Shown here one piece after another: positions 18,815-26,927 of a stretch of 64,000 nt of DNA. The DNA lies in assembly GCA_963836915.1 (NCBI GenBank), contig CAWILH010000002.1:3348001-3412000 (forward strand), read 5' to 3'. The notes beneath the pieces are model-generated. The model saw nothing but the letters and a program-made list of their open reading frames with translations. It was not told the origin of the DNA and ran no database searches. This stretch comes from Cryomorpha sp963836915 (GTDB lineage Bacteria > Bacteroidota > Bacteroidia > Flavobacteriales_D > Cryomorphaceae). How positions within the stretch are numbered: the stretch's first letter is position 1; each line of letters opens with the position of its first letter. Position numbers and translations under genes: made by a program.

Positions 18815-18848
18815 TTTTATTGTTTTTAAAGATTAATATTCAAGTCTG

Positions 18849-18888
18849 ATAAAAAACCTGAATGTGAGTTCTTGACCCACATTCAGGT
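18849..18888 (-). terminator. Terminator of the second SnoaL-like gene
   Basis: A perfect 11-bp stem (ACCTGAATGTG with CACATTCAGGT), followed on the minus strand by a run of T, located 6 bases after the gene's stop codon. Confidence 0.88.
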
Positions 18889-18894
18889 CTGGTT

Positions 18895-19273
18895 TTAACT
18901 GTTGTAATAAAATTTTTCGTTTACGATCTGTCCTTCGTTGTTCCAACGTTGTACGGCAATCTGATGACAGTTTCTTACGCCCCAATCTTTGTGGGTAAAA
19001 TCGAAGACCCATTCCGTTACCGTTAGGTTGTCGCCAACGATTACGTTTTTTACTTCGGCCTTTCTGAATTCTGAGATTCCTTTTACGAAGGCTTCCTCGT
19101 TCACTCTGCAGGCATCTTTACCTACCGCAGGTTCGTTTTCGTTTTCCTGCATGGTAACCTCGTCGGCATAGTACTTTTCAAAAGTCTCCATGATGTTGCC
19201 CTGAATGATGTTCTTGTTCAGGTCGTTTACTCTTTCCGTTAAGCTTAAAGCTTTTCAATGTTTGTGTTTCCAT
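18895..19273 (-). pseudogene. SnoaL-like (NTF2 superfamily) protein, +1 frameshift near the N-terminus
   Basis: The open part (98 codons, METFEKYYADEVTMQE to IVNEKFYYNS) is a small SnoaL-like domain. The probable true start is ATG at 19273: it reads METQTLK, then an extra A in the run 19252-19255 breaks the frame. Removing it gives METQTLKALSLTERVNDLNK, joining NIIQGNIMETF. The full protein would be about 125 aa, normal for this family. It carries operator copy A and its own terminator. The function of the family is varied (isomerases, cyclases, unknown). Confidence 0.75.
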
Positions 19274-19315
19274 TTTACTTTGTTTTAAAATTAATATTTG
19301 ATTAAATTTCTTATA

Positions 19316-19385
19316 CAAAGATGCGGCAGATATAAAGCAATCTATTTGACGTGCGGTAAGAAATGGCCTTGATGTATGTTAAGTG
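19316..19385 (-). promoter_or_regulatory. Island promoter/operator block, copy A (second SnoaL-like gene)
   Basis: On the minus strand: ACATCAA then ACGTCAA, 23 bases apart, ending CAAATAG; exactly 20 bases after CAAATA comes the -7-like box CATCTTTG (19316-19323). The leader carries AATATTAATTTTAAAA before the start codon at 19273. Nearly identical to block B. Confidence 0.78.
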
Positions 19386-19403
19386 CTATAGGGACATTAA
19401 GGC

Positions 19404-19432
19404 AAAAAAAGGGGAGCCTATTACAGCTCCCC
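19404..19432 (-). terminator. Terminator of the alpha/beta hydrolase gene
   Basis: A perfect 7-bp GC-rich stem (GGGGAGC with GCTCCCC), loop of 8, then seven T on the minus strand. Confidence 0.9.
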
Positions 19433-19456
19433 ATTCTTAATGTAGCTACCTATTGA

Positions 19457-20480
19457 CTAGTGTAGTTTGGCGTTGATGGCATCAGTGGCCTGCTTAATGG
19501 CCGCTCTTGGTGCAGGCGTGTTGGTAATCGGGTTCAGCATTACAAAATCGTGTATCGTACCGATATATCTTGTTGCCGTAACGGTTACTCCTGCAGCATT
19601 TAGTTTTTTGGCATACGCCTCGCCTTCATCTCTCAACACATCATTTTCTGCTGTAATAACGAGTGCTTCCGGCAAACCTTTCAGTTCTTCCAAGGTTGCG
19701 TTTAATGGGGTTGCCGTAATCTGTTGTCTTACGCTTTTATCTGGAGCGTAGGCATCCCAAAACCAGATCATTGCATTTAAGGTCAAAAAATGTCCGTTTG
19801 CAAATTGTTGGTACGATGTCGTATTAGTAATTGTCATCCGTAACCGGATAGAATAATAACTGAAAATCGATTTTTGGACCTTTACGTTGTTTTGCCATTA
19901 GGGTTACCGCTATGGCCATATTCCCGCCGACACTATCGCCGGCCACACCTATTTTATCGGTATTCAACCCCAGTGATTTTCCATTTTCCTTGATCCATTT
20001 CGTAGCGGCGTACGATTCTTCGTTGGCCACCGGAAATACTGCTTCGGGACTTGGTGTGTAGTTTACAAAGACCACGGCTACATTGCCTCCCACGGCCAGT
20101 TCTCTTACGAGACGGTCGTGCGTGAATTCGTTTCCCAAAATCCAACCTCCCCCGTGGAAATACATTAATACAGGAAGCGTTTCTTTGCTGTCTTTAGGTT
20201 TTACGATTCTTAGGGAAATCGAAATACCGTCTTGGGTTATTTCCTTTTCCGTAATGTCAACGGATAGTTTTTTATAGTCTCCCGTTTGAGCGTCAATCAG
20301 TACCTTTCGAGCCTCCTCAATCGATAGCTCATAAAGTTGTGGGCCATCACTCCCGTGAACTGCTTTTAGAAATTCTCGCGTTTCCCTTTCAACTCCGTAA
20401 TTTCCACTTAAGGCGGTTTCTATTTGGGCGTTCGCCAAAGAAGCCGTCGCCATTGCTGCTGTAATCATCATTTTTTTCAT
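19457..20480 (-). pseudogene. Secreted alpha/beta hydrolase (HSL-type), +1 frameshift
   Basis: A lipase/esterase-type hydrolase of about 340 aa. It has a signal peptide (MKKMMITAAMATASLANAQ), the oxyanion motif YFHGGGWILGN and the nucleophile motif GDSVGGNMAIA (catalytic Ser). An extra base at about 19826 ends the first frame after FYPVTDDNY. The second frame resumes NTTSYQQFANGHFL and carries the acid and base residues (VLRDEGEAY and GTIHDFVM). The break thus separates Ser from Asp and His, so the gene as read cannot make an active enzyme. It has operator copy B upstream and a terminator downstream. Probably acts on esters or xenobiotics. Confidence 0.8.
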
Positions 20481-20517
20481 TTTGAAATTATTTAAAGATT
20501 AATACTTATTTACAGGT

Positions 20518-20587
20518 CAAAGATGCGACTGAATTGAAGGAATGTATTTGATGTTCGGTAAGAAATCGCCTTGATGTAGGTTAGGTA
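20518..20587 (-). promoter_or_regulatory. Island promoter/operator block, copy B (hydrolase gene)
   Basis: On the minus strand: two perfect ACATCAA heptamers 23 bases apart, ending CAAATACATT; exactly 20 bases between CAAATA and the -7-like box CATCTTTG (20518-20525). The leader has GTATTAATCTTTAAA before the ATG at 20480. No -33 TTTG is present, as expected of an activator-dependent promoter. Confidence 0.8.
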
Positions 20588-20608
20588 CGATACGGAACTA
20601 TGGAGCAT

Positions 20609-20631
20609 AAAAAAAGCCCTCGTGCCAGGGC
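20609..20631 (-). terminator. Terminator of the Crp/Fnr gene
   Basis: Stem GCCCT/AGGGC with a 6-base loop, followed by seven T on the minus strand, just after the regulator's stop codon. Confidence 0.75.
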
Positions 20632-20643
20632 CTGATGGATGGA

Positions 20644-21216
20644 TCAGATATTTTTTCGTATTCGGCTCAGACTCTCGGGAGTAATACCTAAATACGACGC
20701 AATATGGATGAGCGGTACTCTTTTATTGATGTCCGGATGTGCTTTTATAATATCCAGATAGCGTTGCTCCGCAGATACGGACAAGGTTGAATTGATCCTA
20801 TCCTGGGCAGTCACATAGGCTTTCTCATACAGCTTACGGAAAAAACGTTCCATTATGGGAACATCCAGATAGAGACGTTCCAAGTTGTAGAACGAAAGCA
20901 GAAGGGCTTCGGTGTCCTCTATAGCTTCGACGGCCATAGTGGACGGTCTTCGGGAGATGAAAGAGTATAAATCTCCGATCCAATAATCTTCGAGCGCAAT
21001 CTGAATGACATTTTCATTTCCCTTCGAGTCAACTTTATAAGACCGTAAGATTCCTCTGTTTACGAAGACCATGGTATTGGCTATTTCGCCAACTCTCAAG
21101 AAGTCTTTTTTCTTTTTGATGAATGCCGGCTCAAACTTGGATTCGATGAGGTAAAACTCATCCTCGGTCAAGGATATTTTTGATTTAAAGTTTTTATAGA
21201 GAAGTTCTTGATTCAT
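20644..21216 (-). CDS. Crp/Fnr family transcriptional regulator
   Basis: 190 aa from ATG 21216 (MNQELLYKNF); an upstream in-frame start at 21246 is possible but adds only 10 residues and lies close to the -7 box. Residues 10-110 are a cyclic-nucleotide-binding-like beta barrel (RVGEIANTMVFVNRGILRSY). The C-terminus is a winged helix with HIASYLGITPESLSRIRKNI as recognition helix. There is no Fnr Fe-S cysteine set. This is the common Flavobacteriia type found beside small oxidoreductase genes. It is the only regulator in the island, so it may act on operator blocks A-C; but those are direct repeats, while Crp proteins usually bind palindromes. Confidence 0.85.
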   Translation of the reverse strand: MNQELLYKNFKSKISLTEDEFYLIESKFEPAFIKKKKDFLRVGEIANTMVFVNRGILRSYKVDSKGNENVIQIALEDYWIGDLYSFISRRPSTMAVEAIEDTEALLLSFYNLERLYLDVPIMERFFRKLYEKAYVTAQDRINSTLSVSAEQRYLDIIKAHPDINKRVPLIHIASYLGITPESLSRIRKNI

Positions 21217-21251
21217 TCTTTGAACTGTAAAATATTCTTGAAACAATAATC

Positions 21252-21259
21252 CAAAGGTA
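21252..21259 (-). promoter_or_regulatory. -7 box of the Crp/Fnr gene
   Basis: The minus strand reads TACCTTTG, an exact TAnnTTTG match, 36 bases before the ATG at 21216. The shared operator block is absent here. Confidence 0.45.
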
Positions 21260-21361
21260 ACTAGTCCAACTCGTTTGCGACACGTAAAGTTGAGAATTCA
21301 TCACGTTCTGTCCATTTTTTGTGAAGCTCATCCGTTTATGTGCCTGTATTGCGTTTTTCAA

Positions 21362-22160
21362 TCAGTGAGCATCCTGTCGAACATACCTTTACCTCAGTAT
21401 CTTCTGTTGACCTTCTCGCAGAATTCATGGAGATGGCCTTGCAAGTTTTTGCCGCTGATCTTGTGGGAGACATCCAGAAAATTGCGTTTTGCATTGCTGA
21501 TGTTCAAATGTACCCGCCGTAAGGTGGCCAATTCCGCCTTTTTATTGTACACATCCAAAAAATGGAAATCCACAAAATCAACTATGTTCACATAGCCTGT
21601 ACTTTTTTCAAAGAAGACGATGCTGCGCTCATCGAGGTGTTCTTCGATTGTATCATTGACGCTCCCTGTCCTTGGTGTTGGTAGTGCTTTCATTTTCAGG
21701 CACCTGAAATGCTTCATTCGTTGCCCCGACGCTATATCTTCAAGTGAGGTTGGCTCGGCCATGACGGCCATGTTGGCCTGCTTTTGGCTTCCCATCCCCC
21801 GTTTGAGCAAAGTACGCTTCGGCGTAGTTTTTTCAAAATGGCCTTTGTTTAATTCAATAATCCCTTCCAAATTATAGAGATCTTCACGCTTTCCCCTTGC
21901 ATCACAATGCAGTGCATCATGCTCCTTACGTTCTCGTAGCGGCTGTGGTTCACCTATCTCTGCATCTCGCACTCTGAGATGCCCTTCTAGCTGAAGCTGT
22001 ATTCAGCATACTGCCATTGCCATTTTCCCTAAGCCAGGAGTGCTTGGTACCCACACAATTTTTGCATACGACACCTTCTTTTTCCTGGATCATCCTAAAA
22101 TATTCTCAGGATGACTATTCTGTCGGAAACTCATCTGCAATTTCTAATATGTATATCCAT
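21362..22160 (-). pseudogene. Degenerate IS1595-family transposase
   Basis: Homologous to copy 1 along most of its length: CKNCVGTKHSW aligns with the copy 1 zinc ribbon, then LYNLEGIIELNKGHFEKTT, MAVMAEPTSLEDIASGQ, IVFFEKSTGYVNIVDF, HLNISNAKRNFLDVSHKISG and EFCEKVNRRY. The first catalytic Asp of copy 1 (FDEGYFE) is Asn here (LNKGHFE) and the second (FSDKST) is Glu (FFEKST), so catalysis should be lost. Several stops interrupt the N-terminal region (at about 22115 and 22105), and a TGA replaces the codon after NRRY. The longest open part is 21394-21972. Confidence 0.8.
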
Positions 22161-22218
22161 TGATTTGAAAGAAAACTAGAAGCTGATAACGTAATTTACG
22201 TTATGGTAACTTTGTGGA
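21362..22218 (-). mobile_element. IS1595-like insertion sequence, degenerate copy 2
   Basis: A decayed relative of copy 1, in the same orientation. The right end keeps the AACGTAA-T-TTACGTT palindrome and TGGTAAC...TGTGGA, matching copy 1's terminal repeat. The left terminal repeat is not recognisable. Coordinates are approximate at the left. Confidence 0.7.
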
Positions 22219-22625
22219 TGAGCATGTTGAACAGATCCAAATCCTTGGCAATGCTCTTTCTATAACCTTCAGGATAAATTTTAGATTTCTACGCTGTGCA
22301 TTTGGCTTGAAGCCAAAGTTGAAAATGAGTAAAAGAAAAAAACTTGCGAAGAAGTCGAAATCTTTCAAAAATGAAAATAGCTTTTATTGAAAATCATTAA
22401 AATTGGAAATTGGCCAATGCCATCAGGGTCAGACAATTTCTATCATACCACTTGACAAAATTGAGGACTACTTATTATTGCATCGTTAATCAATTATTAC
22501 AAACCCTTTAAATAATTACCATCCATCTACTTCACGAGCGGTCTATGAACCACCCAAAAAAAGGCTAAACCCCTATGAACTGCTTTTTTGTTGGCGCTAA
22601 GCCAAGGCGGCTCCATCCTTATTTG
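22219..22625. other. Intergenic stretch without a recognised gene
   Basis: About 400 AT-rich bases between IS copy 2 and the tig promoter. A 21-codon frame starts near 22327 (MSKRKKLAKKSK, very basic) but nothing supports it as a gene. No tRNA-derived attachment repeat was found here. Confidence 0.5.
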
Positions 22626-22633
22626 TATATTTG
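22626..22633 (+). promoter_or_regulatory. -7 box of the tig promoter
   Basis: TATATTTG, an exact TAnnTTTG match, 48 bases before the tig start codon. Confidence 0.55.
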
Positions 22634-22681
22634 CAGCCCCAAAATCGAGAGACCCAAACACCGAATTAATCACTTGTATAT

Positions 22682-24034
22682 ATGAATATTACCGAAGAAA
22701 AAATTGATGAGCAGAATGCTTTGCTCAAAATAAAAGTTGAGTCGCAGGATTATTATCCACAGTATGAAGACCTGCTCAAAAGCTACAGGAAGCAAACGAC
22801 CATGCCCGGTTTTAGGCCAGGAAAGGTTCCGATGGGTATTGTAAAGAAGCGCTATGGGAAGTCGGCCTTGGGTGAAGAGCTTAACAAGGTGCTGAACGAC
22901 AGCATCCAGAATTACATAAAAGAGAAAGATCTAAAGGTGCTGGGAAGCCCGCTACCGATTGAAGATCAACAAGAAAACGGCGATTGGGACAATCCCACAG
23001 ATTTTAATTTCACATACGAGCTGGGGCTTGCTCCGGCCATGAAGGTCTCCATTTCCGATAAGGATAAGTTTGATTTTTATACCATCGAAATCGATGATAA
23101 AATGCTCTCTGAGCAGATCACCAATATAGCACGCCGCTACGGCAAAATGTCTGATGTAGAAAAATCTGGTAAGGATGATATGCTGATCGGAGATTTTGTG
23201 GAGCTTGATGCGGATGGAGAAGTGGTGCCGGGTGGGATCATGAACAATGCAACGGTAACAATTGATAAAGTCGACGATGAAACCAAAAACCAGCTCATCG
23301 GCAAATCGGTGGGCGATGATGTAGTGGTAGACCCACACAAAGTGGCCGATGGCCACGATGATCTAGCCAAAATGCTGGGCATATCCCATATAGCTACCCA
23401 CGATATCACGACCGATTTCAAATTTATCATACGTGAGATCAAGCATCTGGCTCCTGCCGAAATCAACCAAGAGCTTTTTGATAAAATCTTTGGCGAAGGC
23501 GAAGTAAGCTCTGAAGATGAGTTTAAAGAAAAGATCAAGGAAGATCTTCAGAAAAATTTCATGCAGGACAGTGACCGTCTCTTCAAAAGAGACATTACAA
23601 AGCAGCTTATCGCAAAGTACAATCCATCACTGCCCGATGAGTTTTTGAAGCGCTGGATCAAGGAGACCAATGAGAACCCGCTTACGGCCGAAGAAGTCGA
23701 ACGCGATTATGATTCATATCGCAATGGGCTTCAGTGGCAGTTGATATTTAACGAGCTCATAGAGCAGAAAGCCATTCAGATAGAGCAGAAAGACGCGATC
23801 GAAAAGACGAAAACACTCATGGCCGCGCAGTTTGCCCAATATGGCCTGCCCGCTCCCGAAGATGAAGAACTTACCAAAACAGCGCTGAAGGTTTTGGGAA
23901 ACCAAGACGAAGCACGTAAAGTGTATGACATGCTTTACGATGAAAAATTGGTTGAGTATATTCGCGCTCAAGCAAAAGTGAACGAGAAGGAAGTTGCCTA
24001 CAAGAAATTTGTAGAAATGGCTTCACAGGCTTGA
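22682..24034 (+). CDS. tig: Trigger factor, ribosome-associated chaperone
   Basis: A 450-aa trigger factor. The N-terminal ribosome-binding domain carries the signature MPGFRPGKVPMGIVKKRYG (about residues 40-60). The middle PPIase-like region (about 150-250) is poorly conserved, as usual in Bacteroidota. The rest is the helical C-terminal chaperone body. It folds nascent chains and may have prolyl-isomerase activity. It stands at the head of the conserved tig-clpP-clpX cluster, 39 bases ahead of clpP. Confidence 0.93.
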   Translation: MNITEEKIDEQNALLKIKVESQDYYPQYEDLLKSYRKQTTMPGFRPGKVPMGIVKKRYGKSALGEELNKVLNDSIQNYIKEKDLKVLGSPLPIEDQQENGDWDNPTDFNFTYELGLAPAMKVSISDKDKFDFYTIEIDDKMLSEQITNIARRYGKMSDVEKSGKDDMLIGDFVELDADGEVVPGGIMNNATVTIDKVDDETKNQLIGKSVGDDVVVDPHKVADGHDDLAKMLGISHIATHDITTDFKFIIREIKHLAPAEINQELFDKIFGEGEVSSEDEFKEKIKEDLQKNFMQDSDRLFKRDITKQLIAKYNPSLPDEFLKRWIKETNENPLTAEEVERDYDSYRNGLQWQLIFNELIEQKAIQIEQKDAIEKTKTLMAAQFAQYGLPAPEDEELTKTALKVLGNQDEARKVYDMLYDEKLVEYIRAQAKVNEKEVAYKKFVEMASQA

Positions 24035-24073
24035 CCCTATTTTTTCATAACGAACTAAAAGACCCAAAAATAA

Positions 24074-24745
24074 ATGGCAACAAAAACCGAATTTGAAAAG
24101 TACGCCACAGGCCATAGGCAGATAAGCAGCACTTATCTGAATGGATATGTTAAAAACCTTACTCCATACATTATTGAAGAGCGCCAACTAAATGTAGCTC
24201 AGATGGATGTATTCTCTAGGCTTATGATGGACCGCATTATCTTCCTGGGTACCGGCATTGATGATCAAGTGGCCAATATCATTCAGGCGCAGCTGCTCTT
24301 TTTGGAGAGCACCGACCCTAAAAAGGATATCCAGATCTACCTTAACTCACCCGGTGGATCGGTATATGCCGGCCTCGGCATCTATGATACCATGCAATAT
24401 ATCTCACCAGATGTGGCTACCATATGCACTGGTATGGCGGCATCTATGGGTGCTGTATTGCTTTGTGCCGGCGCCAAGGGCAAGCGTACCGCACTCACCC
24501 ACTCCCGTGTGATGATTCACCAACCGCTCGGTGGGGCGCAGGGGCAGGCTTCAGATATTGAGATCACAGCGAGAGAAATCATCAAGTTGAAGAAAGAACT
24601 CTACGACATTATCGCCAATCACTCCGGCCAGACCTTTGACAAAGTGAGCGAAGATAGCGACCGCGACTACTGGATGAAGGCCGAAGAAGCAAAGGCTTAT
24701 GGTATGATAGATGAAGTGCTGGCACGGAATCCGAAGCATCAATAG
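24074..24745 (+). CDS. clpP: ATP-dependent Clp protease proteolytic subunit
   Basis: A 223-aa serine protease subunit. The catalytic Ser is in TGMAASMGAVLL (about Ser124) and the His in SRVMIHQPLGG (about His149), with the Asp further on near EDSDRDYWM. IYLNSPGGSVYAG shapes the oxyanion site. The N-terminus has a propeptide-like extension of about 25 residues. It forms the tetradecameric ClpP barrel with ClpX, encoded 27 bases downstream. Confidence 0.97.
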   Translation: MATKTEFEKYATGHRQISSTYLNGYVKNLTPYIIEERQLNVAQMDVFSRLMMDRIIFLGTGIDDQVANIIQAQLLFLESTDPKKDIQIYLNSPGGSVYAGLGIYDTMQYISPDVATICTGMAASMGAVLLCAGAKGKRTALTHSRVMIHQPLGGAQGQASDIEITAREIIKLKKELYDIIANHSGQTFDKVSEDSDRDYWMKAEEAKAYGMIDEVLARNPKHQ

Positions 24746-24772
24746 CATCCGGTATAAACGAAAATTGCAATC

Positions 24773-26023
24773 ATGGCTAATATTGATAAAAAAGAGATAA
24801 AGTGCTCCTTCTGCGGTCGCGGGAAAAGTGAAGTGAATGTGCTGATAGCAGGGATCACCGGTCATATTTGTGATAACTGCATCATTCAGGCGCAGAGCAT
24901 AATTAAGGAAGAACTTGCTCAAAAAGCACATAAAAAGCTTGAGAAAAGCTTGATCCTACAGAAGCCTGAAGAGATCAAAAATTTTGTAGACAATTATGTG
25001 ATCGGTCAAGATCAGGCAAAACGGGTCTTGAGCGTAGCGGTCTACAATCACTACAAGCGCCTGCTCCAGAAGATGGATGAAGGTGATAGCGATGATGTAG
25101 AAATTGAGAAGTCAAACATCGTGTTGGTTGGGGAGACCGGAACAGGCAAGACCCTTCTTGCCAAGACCATCGCAAGAATGTTAAACGTGCCCTTCTGCAT
25201 TGCAGATGCCACTATCCTTACCGAGGCCGGCTATGTGGGTGAAGATGTGGAGAGCATATTATCCCGTTTATTGCAGGCTGCCGACTATGACGTAGAGCTC
25301 GCTGAGCGCGGAATAGTCTTCGTAGATGAGATCGATAAGATAGCTAGAAAAAGCGATAATGCAAGCATTACCAGAGATGTGAGCGGCGAAGGTGTGCAGC
25401 AAGCCCTATTAAAATTACTCGAAGGTGCAGAAGTAAACGTACCACCACAGGGCGGTAGGAAGCATCCCGAACAGAAGCTGATTCAGATCAATACTCGGAA
25501 TATTCTATTCATTTGCGGAGGGGCATTTGATGGCATCCATCGGATTATAGAACGCCGTGTGAAAGCCAGTACCATCGGTTACAGCGCCGTGCAGGATAAT
25601 CAAATGTATGAGAAGGATTCTATCCTACAGTTCGTTTCGCCACGCGATCTAAAATCATTTGGGCTCATTCCCGAATTGATCGGAAGGTTTCCCGTGATCA
25701 CCCACCTAAACCCGCTAGACAGAGACACCTTGCGAAGAATACTCACCGAGCCTAAAAACGCGCTGGTAAAACAATACGTGAAGCTGTTCGAAATGGACGG
25801 TGTGAAGCTTAGCTTCGATAAAAAAGTACTTGACTTCATCGTAGACAAGGCCATGGACTATAAGCTTGGTGCACGTGGACTGCGCTCTATTTGCGAAGCC
25901 ATCCTTACAGATCTGATGTACGATGTTCCTTCACAGAAGGAATTAAAAAGCTTTAATGTTACCATCTCTTACGCCGAAGAAAAGTTTAATAAATCAAAAC
26001 TATCAAAGCTCAAAGCAGCTTAA
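24773..26023 (+). CDS. clpX: ATP-dependent Clp protease ATP-binding subunit ClpX
   Basis: A 416-aa AAA+ unfoldase. The N-terminal zinc-binding domain has Cys11, Cys14, Cys33 and Cys36 (KCSFCGR and ICDNC). The AAA+ domain contains Walker A GETGTGKTLLAKT, Walker B IVFVDEIDKIA, the substrate loop GYVGEDVES and sensor GARGLRS. It unfolds tagged proteins and feeds them to ClpP. Normal length and order in the tig-clpP-clpX cluster. The following DUF2911 gene begins 5 bases after the stop and could be cotranscribed. Confidence 0.97.
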   Translation: MANIDKKEIKCSFCGRGKSEVNVLIAGITGHICDNCIIQAQSIIKEELAQKAHKKLEKSLILQKPEEIKNFVDNYVIGQDQAKRVLSVAVYNHYKRLLQKMDEGDSDDVEIEKSNIVLVGETGTGKTLLAKTIARMLNVPFCIADATILTEAGYVGEDVESILSRLLQAADYDVELAERGIVFVDEIDKIARKSDNASITRDVSGEGVQQALLKLLEGAEVNVPPQGGRKHPEQKLIQINTRNILFICGGAFDGIHRIIERRVKASTIGYSAVQDNQMYEKDSILQFVSPRDLKSFGLIPELIGRFPVITHLNPLDRDTLRRILTEPKNALVKQYVKLFEMDGVKLSFDKKVLDFIVDKAMDYKLGARGLRSICEAILTDLMYDVPSQKELKSFNVTISYAEEKFNKSKLSKLKAA

Positions 26024-26028
26024 TCAAA

Positions 26029-26871
26029 ATGAACCTCATTAAAAAATTAAGTATCCTTATTCTTGCCATTACAACAATGATTTTCAGTGCTTCCGCACAA
26101 ACCTTTCCGGCGCCCAGCCCTAAGGCACGCACCTACCAAATGGTCGGCCTTACCAGCGTGGAAGTGGAGTACAGCAGTCCGGCAGTCAACGGCCGAAATA
26201 TCTTTGGCGATCTGGTGCCTTATGGCGAATTGTGGCGAACCGGAGCCAATCGCGCCTCAAAACTGATGCTCGATGGAGCGACCTTGATCAATGGAAAAAC
26301 ACTGGAAGCAGGTGAATACTCGATCTTCACTATTCCAAATGAAAAAGAAGTAGCCGTGATATTCAACAAGAATCCCGACCAAGGTGGCACGGGTGATTAT
26401 GATGAAGCTATGGACGCTGTGCGGGTCACTGTTCCTTTTAAAAAGTCTACACAAAAAGTGGAGCGTATGCGCTTTACCATCGAGAATACAACCCTCGATG
26501 GTGCCGATATCGTTTTCGCATGGGCCGACAGGTCTTTTACCGTTCCTATGAAAGTGATGACCGAAGAGCGGGCGAACACGAACTTTGAATTGAAGATGAA
26601 AGAGTTCGAGGGACAATTTAGCGTGTATAATGAAGCCGCCAACTATTACCTTGGTTCGGGCAATCTTGAAAAAGCCAAAGAGATGGCCATGAAGTCTACC
26701 GAGATGGAATCAAAATTCTGGAATGTACACACCCTGGCCAAAGTGTATAAAGCAATGGGCGATAAGCCAAAAGCACTGGAAGCAGCCCAAAAATCGATGA
26801 AGCTTGCGCAAGAAGCAGAGTATAAGCCTTATATTCGATTGAATGAAAAATTGATTGCCGAGCTAAAGTAG
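26029..26871 (+). CDS. DUF2911 domain protein, secreted
   Basis: A 280-aa protein with a signal peptide (cleavage near FSASAQ). The DUF2911 core (about residues 25-190) contains SPAVNGRNIFGDLVPYGELW, RTGANRASKL and GEYSIFTIPNEKEV. The last ~80 residues look like a TPR-like helical pair (AANYYLGSGNLEKAKEMAM, AKVYKAMGDKPKALEAAQKS). The family is abundant in Bacteroidota and its role is not known; a periplasmic location is inferred. It may be cotranscribed with clpX; a strong terminator follows. Confidence 0.85.
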   Translation: MNLIKKLSILILAITTMIFSASAQTFPAPSPKARTYQMVGLTSVEVEYSSPAVNGRNIFGDLVPYGELWRTGANRASKLMLDGATLINGKTLEAGEYSIFTIPNEKEVAVIFNKNPDQGGTGDYDEAMDAVRVTVPFKKSTQKVERMRFTIENTTLDGADIVFAWADRSFTVPMKVMTEERANTNFELKMKEFEGQFSVYNEAANYYLGSGNLEKAKEMAMKSTEMESKFWNVHTLAKVYKAMGDKPKALEAAQKSMKLAQEAEYKPYIRLNEKLIAELK

Positions 26872-26895
26872 GTTTCGGTAATCTCATATATAGAA

Positions 26896-26927
26896 GGTCT
26901 TTTGAAAAATTCAGAAGGCCTTTTTTT
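26896..26927 (+). terminator. Terminator after the DUF2911 gene
   Basis: An 11-bp stem (GGTCTTTTGAA with TTCAGAAGGCC, two G-T pairs), loop AAA, then seven T. Ends the clpX/DUF2911 transcript and abuts the stop of the convergent symporter gene. Confidence 0.87.

Noticed and set aside
22327..22392. A 21-codon basic reading frame upstream of tig
   Set aside because: Too short, no conserved pattern, no promoter or terminator around it.
15700..22680. tRNA-Leu as attachment site of an integrative element
   Set aside because: No copy of the tRNA 3' end is found at the far side of the island and no integrase gene is present; adjacency alone is not enough.
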